NCBI GenBank assembly: GCA_026993075.1
Contig: JALWUQ010000088.1
Span: forward strand, 67,700-103,644
Direction of reading: 5' to 3'
Length of the DNA stretch: 35,945 nt
Origin: Campylobacteraceae bacterium
GTDB taxonomy: Bacteria; Campylobacterota; Campylobacteria; Campylobacterales; JALSKU01
The notes beneath the pieces are model-generated. The model did no database searches and was not told the DNA's origin. It saw only the letters and a program-made list of their open reading frames with translations. Positions 25,818 through 32,822 of this stretch are shown piece after piece. The translations under genes were made by a program, and so were the position numbers. The stretch's first letter is position 1; each line of letters starts with the position of its first letter.

Positions 25818-26674
25818 TAAGAACTCTACCATCATCAAAAAGTTATAAAATAGGATATAGTATATTTATAGCAATTTTTTATCTATTTTTATTTGCACCA
25901 CTTATAGTAACTTGTGTTTTAGCCTTTAACAATTCAAATTTTCCGGCACTTCCTTGGAAAGGTTTTACACTTGATTGGTTCTTTGCCAATACTTCTCAAA
26001 GAGTTGGAGTTTTTCAAGATAGTGGTCTTTTAAGAAGTATTTATATAAGTTTTGTAACAGGATTATATGTTTCCATATTCTCTTTAATTGTTGGAACAAT
26101 GGGAGCATTTTTGTTTGTACAAGAAAAATTTAAATTTAAAGAGCCTTTGTATTTTTTAGCTTTGACTCCCTTAGTTATTCCGGGTGTTATTCTTGGTATT
26201 TCTTTGTTATTATCTTCAACAATTGCTGGAAACTACTTAGATGATCACTTTAGTATAAATTTATCTTTTTTAGGACCTAGCTTTTGGCTTGTAGTATTAG
26301 GTCAATTTTCTTTTATAACAACTTTTGTTGTATTAGTTGTCTCTGCAAGGCTTAAAAAGTTTGACCATACCTTAGAAGAAGCCGCATTAAACCTAGGGGG
26401 GAATAGATTTGATGTGATAAGACTTATAACCTTACCATACTTAAAACCCGCACTCATAGGCTCTTTTATAGTATCGTTTTTAATGAGTTTTGGGAACTTT
26501 AACACAACACTGTTCTTAGTTGGCTCCGATACCACATTGCCGATAGATTTATACTCCCGCATAAGAGATGGTAGTACTCCTGTGCTTAATGCGGTTTCAT
26601 TTTTACTAATATTCGTTACATCATTATTGGCAGTTTTTAATTTGATTTATAGCAATTCAAAAAATAATAAATGA
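25814..26674 (+). CDS. PotC-like ABC transporter permease
   Basis: This 286-residue second permease has about six membrane helices, the start LFAPLIVTCVLAFNNSNFP typical of PotC/PotI relatives, and an EAA loop EEAALNLGGNRFDVIRLITL near residues 190-210. It forms a heterodimeric channel with the preceding permease. Start and stop both overlap neighbours by four bases (ATGA), so the two permeases and the phosphodiesterase are translated as one coupled unit. Confidence 0.92.
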   Translation: MIRTLPSSKSYKIGYSIFIAIFYLFLFAPLIVTCVLAFNNSNFPALPWKGFTLDWFFANTSQRVGVFQDSGLLRSIYISFVTGLYVSIFSLIVGTMGAFLFVQEKFKFKEPLYFLALTPLVIPGVILGISLLLSSTIAGNYLDDHFSINLSFLGPSFWLVVLGQFSFITTFVVLVVSARLKKFDHTLEEAALNLGGNRFDVIRLITLPYLKPALIGSFIVSFLMSFGNFNTTLFLVGSDTTLPIDLYSRIRDGSTPVLNAVSFLLIFVTSLLAVFNLIYSNSKNNK

Positions 26675-27474
26675 ATTTCTTTAATCAATTTGACAAAGAA
26701 AATATTATAATTGCCCACAGAGGAAACAGGAATAAATATCCGGAAAATACCATAGAAGCTTTCAGGCAGGCAATTGGCAAAAGCGATATGTTTGAATTTG
26801 ATGTTCAATATACCAAAGATTTTTATCCTGTAATTATGCATGATAACTCACTCTTAAGAACAACGAATGCAAAAGAAATCTTCAACAATAAATCTTCTTT
26901 TAATGTTAGGGATTTTACACTTAAAGAGATACAAAATCTTGACAATGTCAGCTGGTTTATAAAAGATGATCCTTTTTCTACTATTAAAAACAAAGAAACC
27001 GATATCAAATCATTGGCTTCTTTGCAAAAAAATTCTATAGCAACTCTTGAGGAAATTTTAATATTTATGAAAATAAATAATTTTCCTGCTAATTTAGAGA
27101 TAAAAAATAGTGATTTTTTTGATAGTAGTGAAATATCGCGAAATATCGCGAAAAAAGTCAATGAATGCAAAGTATCAGATATTTGTATCATCTCTTCTTT
27201 TAATCATGACTGCATAAAAAATATAAAAAAAGAAAATCCTTCTCTTTTTACCGCAGCTTTATTCGAAGAGACGGAGCCTTCAAATATATTAAATTATTTA
27301 AAAGATTTAGAAGTTTGTGCATATCACATAGATAAAACTCTTGTAAATAAAAATAAGATAAAACTCTTAAAAGAAAATAACATCTTTACAAATGTATATA
27401 CCATAAACAAACAAGAAGAAGAAAAAGAACTCTTTATCAAAGGAGTAAAGGGTATCTTTACCGATATTTTGTAA
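26671..27474 (+). CDS. Cytoplasmic glycerophosphodiester phosphodiesterase (UgpQ-like)
   Basis: This 267-residue TIM-barrel enzyme hydrolyses glycerophosphodiesters to glycerol-3-phosphate and an alcohol. Catalytic and metal positions are visible: IIAHRGNRNKYPENTIEAF (His16, Arg17), FEFDVQ (Glu42, Asp44), VIMHDNSL (His57, Asp58) and NLEIKNSD further on. It lacks a signal peptide, unlike GlpQ, so it acts in the cytoplasm after uptake, as UgpQ does. It overlaps the permease gene by four bases, which ties it functionally to the importer. A 10-bp tandem duplication lies at 27131-27150. Its end overlaps the convergent exporter gene by 17 bases. Confidence 0.92.
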   Translation: MNFFNQFDKENIIIAHRGNRNKYPENTIEAFRQAIGKSDMFEFDVQYTKDFYPVIMHDNSLLRTTNAKEIFNNKSSFNVRDFTLKEIQNLDNVSWFIKDDPFSTIKNKETDIKSLASLQKNSIATLEEILIFMKINNFPANLEIKNSDFFDSSEISRNIAKKVNECKVSDICIISSFNHDCIKNIKKENPSLFTAALFEETEPSNILNYLKDLEVCAYHIDKTLVNKNKIKLLKENNIFTNVYTINKQEEEKELFIKGVKGIFTDIL

Positions 27475-28342
27475 GTGATATATATATACCTCCTCCTATG
27501 AGTGCCATTCCTACTACATGATAAATCTTTAAATGTTCACCTAAAAATATATATGCCAAAACAGCTCCAAAAATAGGCATGAGATGGATAAATTGTCCGA
27601 CTTTTGGCGCACCGATTTGAAGAATTGCTTTATTCCAAAAAAAGTATGATAAAAATGAAGGAAATATAATAACATACAATATTGCTAAAAAGTTTACACT
27701 TATCACATGATACTCTTTTGAGAAGTTAAGAGCACTACTGTAAAGATAAAATGGCAATAAAATAAGAGTTCCTATAAAAACAGTAGTTATAAAAAAATCA
27801 CCAATCGAGATATGTTTCGGTTTAAATTTTAATAAAACCGAATACAGTGCCCAATCAAGCGAAGAGAGTAATACCCAAAAATCTCCTATATTAAAATCAA
27901 GTGAATAAAGATTGGATAATTTTCCTTTCAATATAAGATATAAAACGCCTAAAGTCGATAAAAGTATACCTAATACTCGTTTTTTTGATATATGCTGCTT
28001 TAAAATTAAAGATGAAAGTAAAAGTATAAGTATAGGAATAGAAGAGTTGATAATAAGTGCATTTGTAGCAGTAGTATGTCTAAGGCCTATGTATAAAAGT
28101 GTATTAAATCCTGCTATCCCAAAACCGCCAAGGGCAAAAAGTATCCAAAAGTGACTCTTTAAAGCAGCCCATATCTTTTCCCGACTTAATATCAAAAGGG
28201 GTAAAACAAAAAGAAGTACACCTCCCCATCTGTAAAAAGAGAGTTCAATCGGCGAAATACTCTCATGAATATATCTTCCAACTATGAAATTACCTGACCA
28301 AAAAAGCACGCAAAAGACAAGAAATATATATGTTCTTAGCAT
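27458..28342 (-). CDS. EamA/DMT-superfamily transporter
   Basis: This 294-residue protein has about ten hydrophobic helices in two EamA repeats: the first begins FLVFCVLFWSGNFIVGRYIH, the second near residue 150 with IGDFWVLLSSLDWALYSVLL. GAPKVGQFIHLMPIFGAVLAYIFLGE is the typical closing pattern. Such proteins export amino acids or other metabolites. It lies six bases downstream of the ArsR-type regulator gene and should be co-transcribed with it, which suggests a link with the divergent sulfur module. Substrate unknown. Confidence 0.88.
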   Translation of the reverse strand: MLRTYIFLVFCVLFWSGNFIVGRYIHESISPIELSFYRWGGVLLFVLPLLILSREKIWAALKSHFWILFALGGFGIAGFNTLLYIGLRHTTATNALIINSSIPILILLLSSLILKQHISKKRVLGILLSTLGVLYLILKGKLSNLYSLDFNIGDFWVLLSSLDWALYSVLLKFKPKHISIGDFFITTVFIGTLILLPFYLYSSALNFSKEYHVISVNFLAILYVIIFPSFLSYFFWNKAILQIGAPKVGQFIHLMPIFGAVLAYIFLGEHLKIYHVVGMALIGGGIYISLTKYR

Positions 28343-28348
28343 TTTTGT

Positions 28349-28690
28349 TTATATTAGCTTATAATCATCTACAAGTTTTGTAAAACATTCAGAAAGCTCT
28401 TTTACAATATCAAGATTTGGCTCAATATAAATCTTATTACTCTTTTTTGTCATTGTTATAATATCTGCATCTCTCAACTCTTTTAAGTGCCTTGATATAG
28501 TAGGAAGTGCAAAGTCAAAATGCTCGGCTATAGTTGTTACACAAGTTGCCTGAGCAATAATATCATCTTTTGGTTTAGTATTGTCAATAGAGCAGGCATA
28601 ACCGCCTGTAAAAATATTTTTAAAGATTTTAAATCTTGTTTCATTTCCAAGTGCTTTAAAAATCTTTACTTTTTGCTCCATATTTAACAT
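28349..28690 (-). CDS. ArsR-family transcriptional regulator
   Basis: This 113-residue winged-helix regulator begins FKALGNETRFKIFKNIF, and its recognition helix is visible in FALPTISRHLKELRDADII around residues 60-78. A loop longer than usual (about residues 33-48) precedes helix 3. Cys50-Val-Thr stands where classical metal sensors have Cys-Val-Cys, and further cysteines are at 33 and 102. Sensing of a metal or a reactive sulfur species by cysteines is possible but unproven. ATG 28690 has GAGG at good spacing. It is divergent from the operon starting at 28839 and likely controls both directions through TTAGCTAA sites. Confidence 0.9.
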   Translation of the reverse strand: MLNMEQKVKIFKALGNETRFKIFKNIFTGGYACSIDNTKPKDDIIAQATCVTTIAEHFDFALPTISRHLKELRDADIITMTKKSNKIYIEPNLDIVKELSECFTKLVDDYKLI

Positions 28691-28720
28691 GAATACTACC
28701 TCATATAGAATTTTATAAAA

Positions 28721-28749
28721 ATTATATCATAAAATAATATATATAGCAA
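28721..28749 (-). promoter_or_regulatory. Probable sigma-70 promoter of the arsR-like/exporter operon
   Basis: On the minus strand TTGCTA (28749-28744) and TATAAT (28726-28721) are separated by 17 bases, about 30 bases before the regulator ATG. A TTAGCTAA palindrome lies one base behind the -35 box, which suggests autoregulation. Confidence 0.6.
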
Positions 28750-28750
28750 A

Positions 28751-28818
28751 TTAGCTAAATAACTTGACACTTAAAGATTTTTAGTGTATAATTTTAAATT
28801 ATTTAGCTATTTAGCTAA
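28751..28818 (+). promoter_or_regulatory. Promoter with flanking palindromic operators for the DUF302/sulfurtransferase operon
   Basis: A perfect TTGACA (28764-28769), 17-base spacer and TATAAT (28787-28792) lie 46 bases before the 28839 gene. The palindrome TTAGCTAA stands upstream at 28751-28758 and again at 28811-28818, with a further near-copy TTTAGCTAT directly before the latter (28802-28810). The sites bracket the promoter as expected for a repressor, most simply the divergent ArsR-type protein. Confidence 0.78.
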
Positions 28819-28838
28819 AAAGACTATTAGGAGTTAGG

Positions 28839-29219
28839 ATGATTTTTACACATAGGGCAAAATTGAATGCAAAGGGTATAGAAAACCAGATCGAAGAAAA
28901 CGCAAAATCAATAAATTTAATGTTAAAACATACATATCCATTTTCTGCAAATCTTCCTAAAAAAGGGTTTGATATAAAAGAATATGCAACTGTTTATGAG
29001 CTTTGTATTGGAAGTTTAGCCGCAAAACTTTTAAATACACAACCAGAATTAAGTATCTTGATGCCTTGTCGAATAAATGTATATGAGATAAAAGGTGAGT
29101 GCTTTGTTTCAACCCCGGATTTAGGAATTCAGCTTGAAGTTTTAAAATGTAAAGACGACTTAAAAAAAGAAATTTTGAGCTTATATGATGATATGATAGC
29201 TATGATCAAAAAATGGTAA
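28839..29219 (+). CDS. DUF302-like protein
   Basis: The protein has 126 residues. The central stretch YELCIGSLAAKLLNTQPELS followed by ILMPCRINVYEI and GECFVSTPD resembles the DUF302 pattern (..E.CNP..A...L...P....LLPC.I.VYE). That includes the conserved Pro-Cys and a second Cys in ELCIG. It lacks a signal peptide. DUF302 proteins occur near sulfur and redox genes and their activity is unknown. AGGAG precedes the ATG. It is the first gene of the operon controlled by the palindrome-flanked promoter. Confidence 0.75.
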   Translation: MIFTHRAKLNAKGIENQIEENAKSINLMLKHTYPFSANLPKKGFDIKEYATVYELCIGSLAAKLLNTQPELSILMPCRINVYEIKGECFVSTPDLGIQLEVLKCKDDLKKEILSLYDDMIAMIKKW

Positions 29220-29236
29220 TTTAAAAGGAGTTAAAA

Positions 29237-29500
29237 ATGAAAATGATGAAAGATATGATGCAAAAAATGATGTCCGGCATGGTAAAACCTGAAGATATGC
29301 CGGAAATGATGGGTACAATGATGGAGAATATGTTCTCTAAAATGACAACTGAAGATCGTATGAAGTTTGTATCAACAATGATGCCAAATTGTTTAAATAT
29401 GATTTTTGCTGAACTTGACGAGAGTTCAAAACAAAAGTTAGCAAAAGAAATGTTAAATAAAATGACAGATATTTTTGCAAGTAAAATTACAAAAAAATAA
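29237..29500 (+). CDS. Methionine-rich small protein
   Basis: This 87-residue protein contains 21 methionines (24%), most in MM pairs within the first 50 residues (for example MKMMKDMMQKMMSGM). A single cysteine is at residue 52 (MMPNCLNMIF), followed by a charged helix. There is no signal peptide. A strong AAAAGGAG lies before the ATG. The methionine clusters could bind soft metals such as Cu(I), and the lone cysteine might carry sulfur; both are inferences. It lies between the DUF302-like and sulfurtransferase genes. Confidence 0.85.
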   Translation: MKMMKDMMQKMMSGMVKPEDMPEMMGTMMENMFSKMTTEDRMKFVSTMMPNCLNMIFAELDESSKQKLAKEMLNKMTDIFASKITKK

Positions 29501-29509
29501 AGGGAAAAA

Positions 29510-30433
29510 ATGAAAAAATTATTTATAAAATTGGTAGCACTGACGACATTGGCAAGCGTATCGTTTGCTTTAGGAATTCCAAAAAATCATATTGTATCAA
29601 CAAACTGGTTGCAAAAAAATTTAGGACAAAAAAATATAGTTATTATAGATACGAGAAAATCCGAAGCTTATAGTAAATCACATATAAAAAATGCACTAAA
29701 TTTACCAAAAAGAGTGTGGTTTAAAGGTAAAATAGGAAATATACCCAAACTTTACGATACTCCACAACAAATAGAAAAGATGTTCAAAAAAGCTGGCATA
29801 ACGAATAATAGCATTATAGTTTTTTACAGCGCCGGAATAAAAAATAAAGATTTTGCAGATGCTGCAAGTGGCGTTTGGAGTACTTATTTGTACGGAATGA
29901 AAAAAGGTGTTATATTAAATGGTGGTTTTGCAAAATGGATAGAAGAAAAAAGAGTAGTTACAAAAATCGTCCCCAATCCAAAACCAAGCGATTTTGAAGT
30001 TGAAAAATTCGATAACAATATAGTTGCATCTTTAAATGATATCGTACATGCGATTTATGATGAAAATATACAGATAACTGATGCAAGAGTTTCAAAGTTT
30101 TACACCGGTACTGACAAAAGAAAAGATTTGGCAAGGCACGGCAGGATACCGACTGCAAAACTAACTCCTGTTATAAGAGAAGTTAAAAAAGTAGGTAAAC
30201 ACTTCGAATTTTTATCAGAAAAAGAGTCAAAAAAAGTTTTACACAATGCAGGATATGGGATAGACCTTAAAAAACCTCTCATTATTTATTGCAATACCGG
30301 GCACAAAGCAAGAGGATTGTGGTTTGTATCCAAATTTATAGATGGTATGAAAAATGTCAAAGTTTATGATGGCTCCATGGTGGAGTATTCAAGAACTCTG
30401 TTGCCTATGGAAAATGGCGAATCTTTGGATTAA
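29510..30433 (+). CDS. Exported double-rhodanese sulfurtransferase
   Basis: This 307-residue protein has a signal peptide (about residues 1-20, MKKLFIKLVALTTLASVSFA) and two rhodanese domains. The first (about 28-150) has DTRKSEAYSKSHIKNALNLP, but its loop reads VFYSAGIKN with no cysteine, so it is probably inactive. The second (about 165-300) has DARVSKFYTG and the active loop YCNTGHKARG with the catalytic cysteine. This matches the inactive-active layout of thiosulfate and mercaptopyruvate sulfurtransferases. It should move sulfane sulfur in the periplasm. AGGG precedes the ATG. Confidence 0.92.
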   Translation: MKKLFIKLVALTTLASVSFALGIPKNHIVSTNWLQKNLGQKNIVIIDTRKSEAYSKSHIKNALNLPKRVWFKGKIGNIPKLYDTPQQIEKMFKKAGITNNSIIVFYSAGIKNKDFADAASGVWSTYLYGMKKGVILNGGFAKWIEEKRVVTKIVPNPKPSDFEVEKFDNNIVASLNDIVHAIYDENIQITDARVSKFYTGTDKRKDLARHGRIPTAKLTPVIREVKKVGKHFEFLSEKESKKVLHNAGYGIDLKKPLIIYCNTGHKARGLWFVSKFIDGMKNVKVYDGSMVEYSRTLLPMENGESLD

Positions 30434-30446
30434 TTAAAGAATTATC

Positions 30447-30803
30447 ATGAGTATATTAATCGTTTTTAATCATCAGCCTTATGATGGTAGTGATGTAGTC
30501 TATAATGGCTTGAGGCTTGCAAAAACACTACAAACAAAAGATGAAGAGGTGCGAATTTTCTTGATGAATGATGCTGTTGATTTGGCAAGAGATGCTGCAA
30601 AAAAACCTAAATTTTATGATTATGATTTGGTTGAAATACTAAAAAATTTATATTTAAACGGTATTAAACTCAAAGCTTGCGGTACTTGTCAGGCAAGATG
30701 TGGCATCAATAAAAATGAGCCTTATTTTAAAGATGAAATAAAAGGAACTATGATTGATTTGGCAAATTGGGTCATTAACAGCGATAAAATATTGACTTTT
30801 TGA
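30447..30803 (+). CDS. DsrE-family sulfur-carrier-like protein
   Basis: This 118-residue cytoplasmic protein opens with SILIVFNHQPYDGSDVVYNGLRLA and has RIFLMNDAVDLAR, both typical of the DsrE/DsrF-like (YchN-type) fold. A cysteine cluster ACGTCQARCGI near residues 77-87 takes the position of the family's sulfur-carrying cysteines. It may accept persulfide sulfur in the cytoplasm and is the last gene of the operon, 13 bases after the sulfurtransferase. A hairpin terminator follows. Confidence 0.87.
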   Translation: MSILIVFNHQPYDGSDVVYNGLRLAKTLQTKDEEVRIFLMNDAVDLARDAAKKPKFYDYDLVEILKNLYLNGIKLKACGTCQARCGINKNEPYFKDEIKGTMIDLANWVINSDKILTF

Positions 30804-30807
30804 TACT

Positions 30808-30835
30808 ATTGCCCTCGCTTTAGAACGAGGGTAAT
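30808..30835. terminator. Bidirectional hairpin terminator between convergent genes
   Basis: ATTGCCCTCG (30808-30817) pairs with CGAGGGTAAT (30826-30835) in a 10-bp stem with one G-T pair and an 8-base loop. It is followed by TTTTG on the plus strand and preceded by A-rich sequence for the opposite direction only weakly. It lies between the DsrE-like stop and the convergent SHOCT gene stop. Confidence 0.75.
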
Positions 30836-30842
30836 TTTGTAG

Positions 30843-31070
30843 TTAAATTAAATCTTTTTTCATCTTGGCAAACTCTTCTTTTGTAATATCTCCTCTTGCA
30901 TATCTTTTTTTAAGCACTTCAAGTGCCGACTCACTGTCTATACCGGTATTGTTAGTTAAATTTGTTCTGTTAAATATCATATAAATAACATATAAAAATA
31001 TCCCCAAACCTATCAAAGGAAATAACCACATAAAACCACCTCCCATTCCGTAGTATCCGCCTGCCATCAT
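30843..31070 (-). CDS. SHOCT-domain small membrane protein
   Basis: The protein has 75 residues. A glycine-rich start (MMAGGYYGMGGGF) leads into one membrane helix (about residues 14-32). The C-terminal ESALEVLKKRYARGDITKEEFAKMKKDL is a clear SHOCT motif. Such proteins are widespread in sulfur- and metal-handling bacteria and their role is unknown, probably oligomerisation. AAGGAG stands at good spacing before ATG 31070, with ATG 31067 as an alternative. Confidence 0.9.
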   Translation of the reverse strand: MMAGGYYGMGGGFMWLFPLIGLGIFLYVIYMIFNRTNLTNNTGIDSESALEVLKKRYARGDITKEEFAKMKKDLI

Positions 31071-31167
31071 TTTGGACTCCTTGATTTAGATGGTGTTATT
31101 GTATAATATATGTTTTAACACATTATTAATATATGATTAATGCAATATTACATATAATTGAAAATTG

Positions 31168-31299
31168 AGTATATAATTGACCTTATACACTTTTTTCTCG
31201 AAAAGTCTTACTTTTCGTAGCTTTAGGGGGTTGTAGGGACTTTAGTCCCTGCCACTATAATGAGCTTTGCTCATTATAGTGTGTAAGGTCAGTATATAA
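31168..31299. mobile_element. MITE-like element of three hairpins with terminal inverted repeats and flanking direct repeats
   Basis: TGACCTTATACAC (31178-31190) and GTGTAAGGTCA (31281-31291) are imperfect terminal inverted repeats, one copy with an extra TA. Identical AGTATATAA sequences (31168-31176 and 31291-31299) abut the ends like a target-site duplication. Inside are three perfect hairpins: CGAAAAGT-CTT-ACTTTTCG (31199-31217), AGGGACT-TT-AGTCCCT (31235-31250) and a 13-bp stem with TTT loop (31253-31281) carrying TATAAT on each arm. No coding frame is convincing. It occupies the 295-base gap between the SHOCT gene and xth; the remaining flanks hold AT-rich sequence and the AAGGAG of each gene. 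Confidence 0.7.
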
Positions 31300-31365
31300 A
31301 AAAGAAAAAATGGGATGAAATAATTCATTATTTTTAGATAGAAGCACAAACAAGGAGATATTCGG

Positions 31366-32148
31366 ATGATATATAGATTTGTATCTTGGAATGTAAACGG
31401 CATAAGAGCTATCGCAAGAAAAGGTGCTTTGAAATGGATAGATAAAGAAAAAGTTGACATATTGGCATTGCAAGAGATAAAAGCTACAAAAGAGCAAATA
31501 CCCAAAAATATATTTGATAAAAAGTTCAATTTTTTGCAAGTTAGTTCAGCTTTGATTCCAGGTAGAAGCGGGGTTGCACTCTTTAGTGATATTGAGCCTG
31601 TTTTTACAAGTGATTTATCTGAAGTGGATATTTTAGAAGAGGGCAGGATAAATGAGTTTCACTTTAGCATAAAAGAGCATAAAATCGCCTTTTTCAATGT
31701 CTATTTTCCAAATGGTCAAATGAGCGAAGAAAGACTTGCTCATAAATTAAAATTTTATGACAAATTTTTGGATTATTGCCAAAAATTAAAAATAGAAGGC
31801 AAATCTATCATAATTTGCGGTGATGTAAATACTGCCCATACAAAGATAGACTTAAAAAGACCCAAGCCAAACGAAAAGACTTCAGGTTTTTTGCCTATTG
31901 AGAGAGCTTGGCTTGATAGATTTATCTCAAGTGGATATATAGATACTTTTAGATATATCAACGGCAATATAAAAGACAAATATACCTGGTGGTCTTACAA
32001 ATTTAATGCCAGAAAAACAAATGCCGGATGGAGAATAGACTACTTTTTTGTAAGTAATGATTTGAAAGAAAATATAAAAAATGCTACTATAAAAGAAGAT
32101 ATACAAGGAAGTGATCATTGTCCTGTCACTTTGGAGATTGAGCTATGA
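31366..32148 (+). CDS. xth: Exodeoxyribonuclease III
   Basis: This 260-residue AP endonuclease and 3'-5' exonuclease acts in base excision repair. Motifs in order are FVSWNVNGIRA near residue 5, LALQEIKATKEQIP with the metal-binding glutamate, GRSGVALFS, IICGDVNTAHTKIDL, SGYIDTFR, YTWWSYKFNAR, WRIDYFFVS and the final GSDHCPVTLEIE with the catalytic histidine. Length matches the family. AAGGAG (31352-31357) precedes the ATG. It overlaps the response regulator gene by four bases. Confidence 0.96.
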   Translation: MIYRFVSWNVNGIRAIARKGALKWIDKEKVDILALQEIKATKEQIPKNIFDKKFNFLQVSSALIPGRSGVALFSDIEPVFTSDLSEVDILEEGRINEFHFSIKEHKIAFFNVYFPNGQMSEERLAHKLKFYDKFLDYCQKLKIEGKSIIICGDVNTAHTKIDLKRPKPNEKTSGFLPIERAWLDRFISSGYIDTFRYINGNIKDKYTWWSYKFNARKTNAGWRIDYFFVSNDLKENIKNATIKEDIQGSDHCPVTLEIEL

Positions 32149-32822
32149 AAAAATATAAAATCCTTATCGTAGAAGATGAAATCATTCCAGCAAATTATAT
32201 AAAACAAATTCTTGAACAAGCTGGACATAGTGTTCTTGGTATAGCAGATAGTTCACAAGAAGCATTAAACTATTTAAATACAAAAAATTATCCAGAATTG
32301 ATTTTGATGGATATTAGGATAAAAGGCGAACTTGACGGTATTGAAGTAGCAAAATATTTTCAAAAAAGTATTGATGTTGCTGTTTTATATCTGAGTGCTT
32401 TTAGTGATGATTCTCTTTTGCAAAGAGCACATGCAACTCATCCTATCGGGTATCTCGTGAAGCCTATTCAAGAAAAAACACTCTTAAGCACCGTTACTGT
32501 TGGAATGTCAAATTATAAGAGCAAATACTCTAATGATAAAATTATACTTACTAAAACAATAATTTTTAATCCTAAAAAACAACTTATAACAGATCAAAAC
32601 AAATCAATCAAACTTACAAGAAATGAATCATTAATACTCAGTATGCTTATAAAATATAAAAATCAAATTATTCCGTATGATACTTTGGAAAATAGTATTT
32701 GGACGCAAAAGCCACCAAGCGATACTGCACTTAGAACAACTGTATGGAGATTAAAAAAGAAACTTCCTCAAAGTATTAAAATAAATAATGTATATGGCTC
32801 CGGGTATATACTGGATTTTTAA
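32145..32822 (+). CDS. Two-component response regulator, OmpR/PhoB-type
   Basis: The protein has 225 residues. The receiver domain occupies about residues 1-120, with acidic pocket Glu10-Asp11, phosphoacceptor Asp56 (LILMDIRIKG), Ser in YLSAFSDD and Lys106 in YLVKPI. A winged-helix DNA-binding domain fills about residues 140-225, ending KKLPQSIKINNVYGSGYILD. The linker region is short on conservation. It is coupled to xth upstream (ATGA) and to the kinase downstream (TAATG). Target genes are unknown; the following outer-membrane transporter is a candidate. Confidence 0.92.
   Translation: MKKYKILIVEDEIIPANYIKQILEQAGHSVLGIADSSQEALNYLNTKNYPELILMDIRIKGELDGIEVAKYFQKSIDVAVLYLSAFSDDSLLQRAHATHPIGYLVKPIQEKTLLSTVTVGMSNYKSKYSNDKIILTKTIIFNPKKQLITDQNKSIKLTRNESLILSMLIKYKNQIIPYDTLENSIWTQKPPSDTALRTTVWRLKKKLPQSIKINNVYGSGYILDF

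Noticed and set aside
22759-26674. Naming the importer as a spermidine/putrescine transporter (potABCD)
   Set aside because: The family match is real, but the binding protein lacks most polyamine-binding acids and the gene context is glycerophosphodiester metabolism, so no pot symbols were given.
28349-28690. Calling the regulator an arsenic sensor (arsR)
   Set aside because: The CVC box is CVT and no arsenate reductase or arsenite pump is present.
31242-31539. Minus-strand open frames covering the element and the xth start
   Set aside because: They are antisense to xth and through hairpin sequence, with no family features or ribosome binding site.
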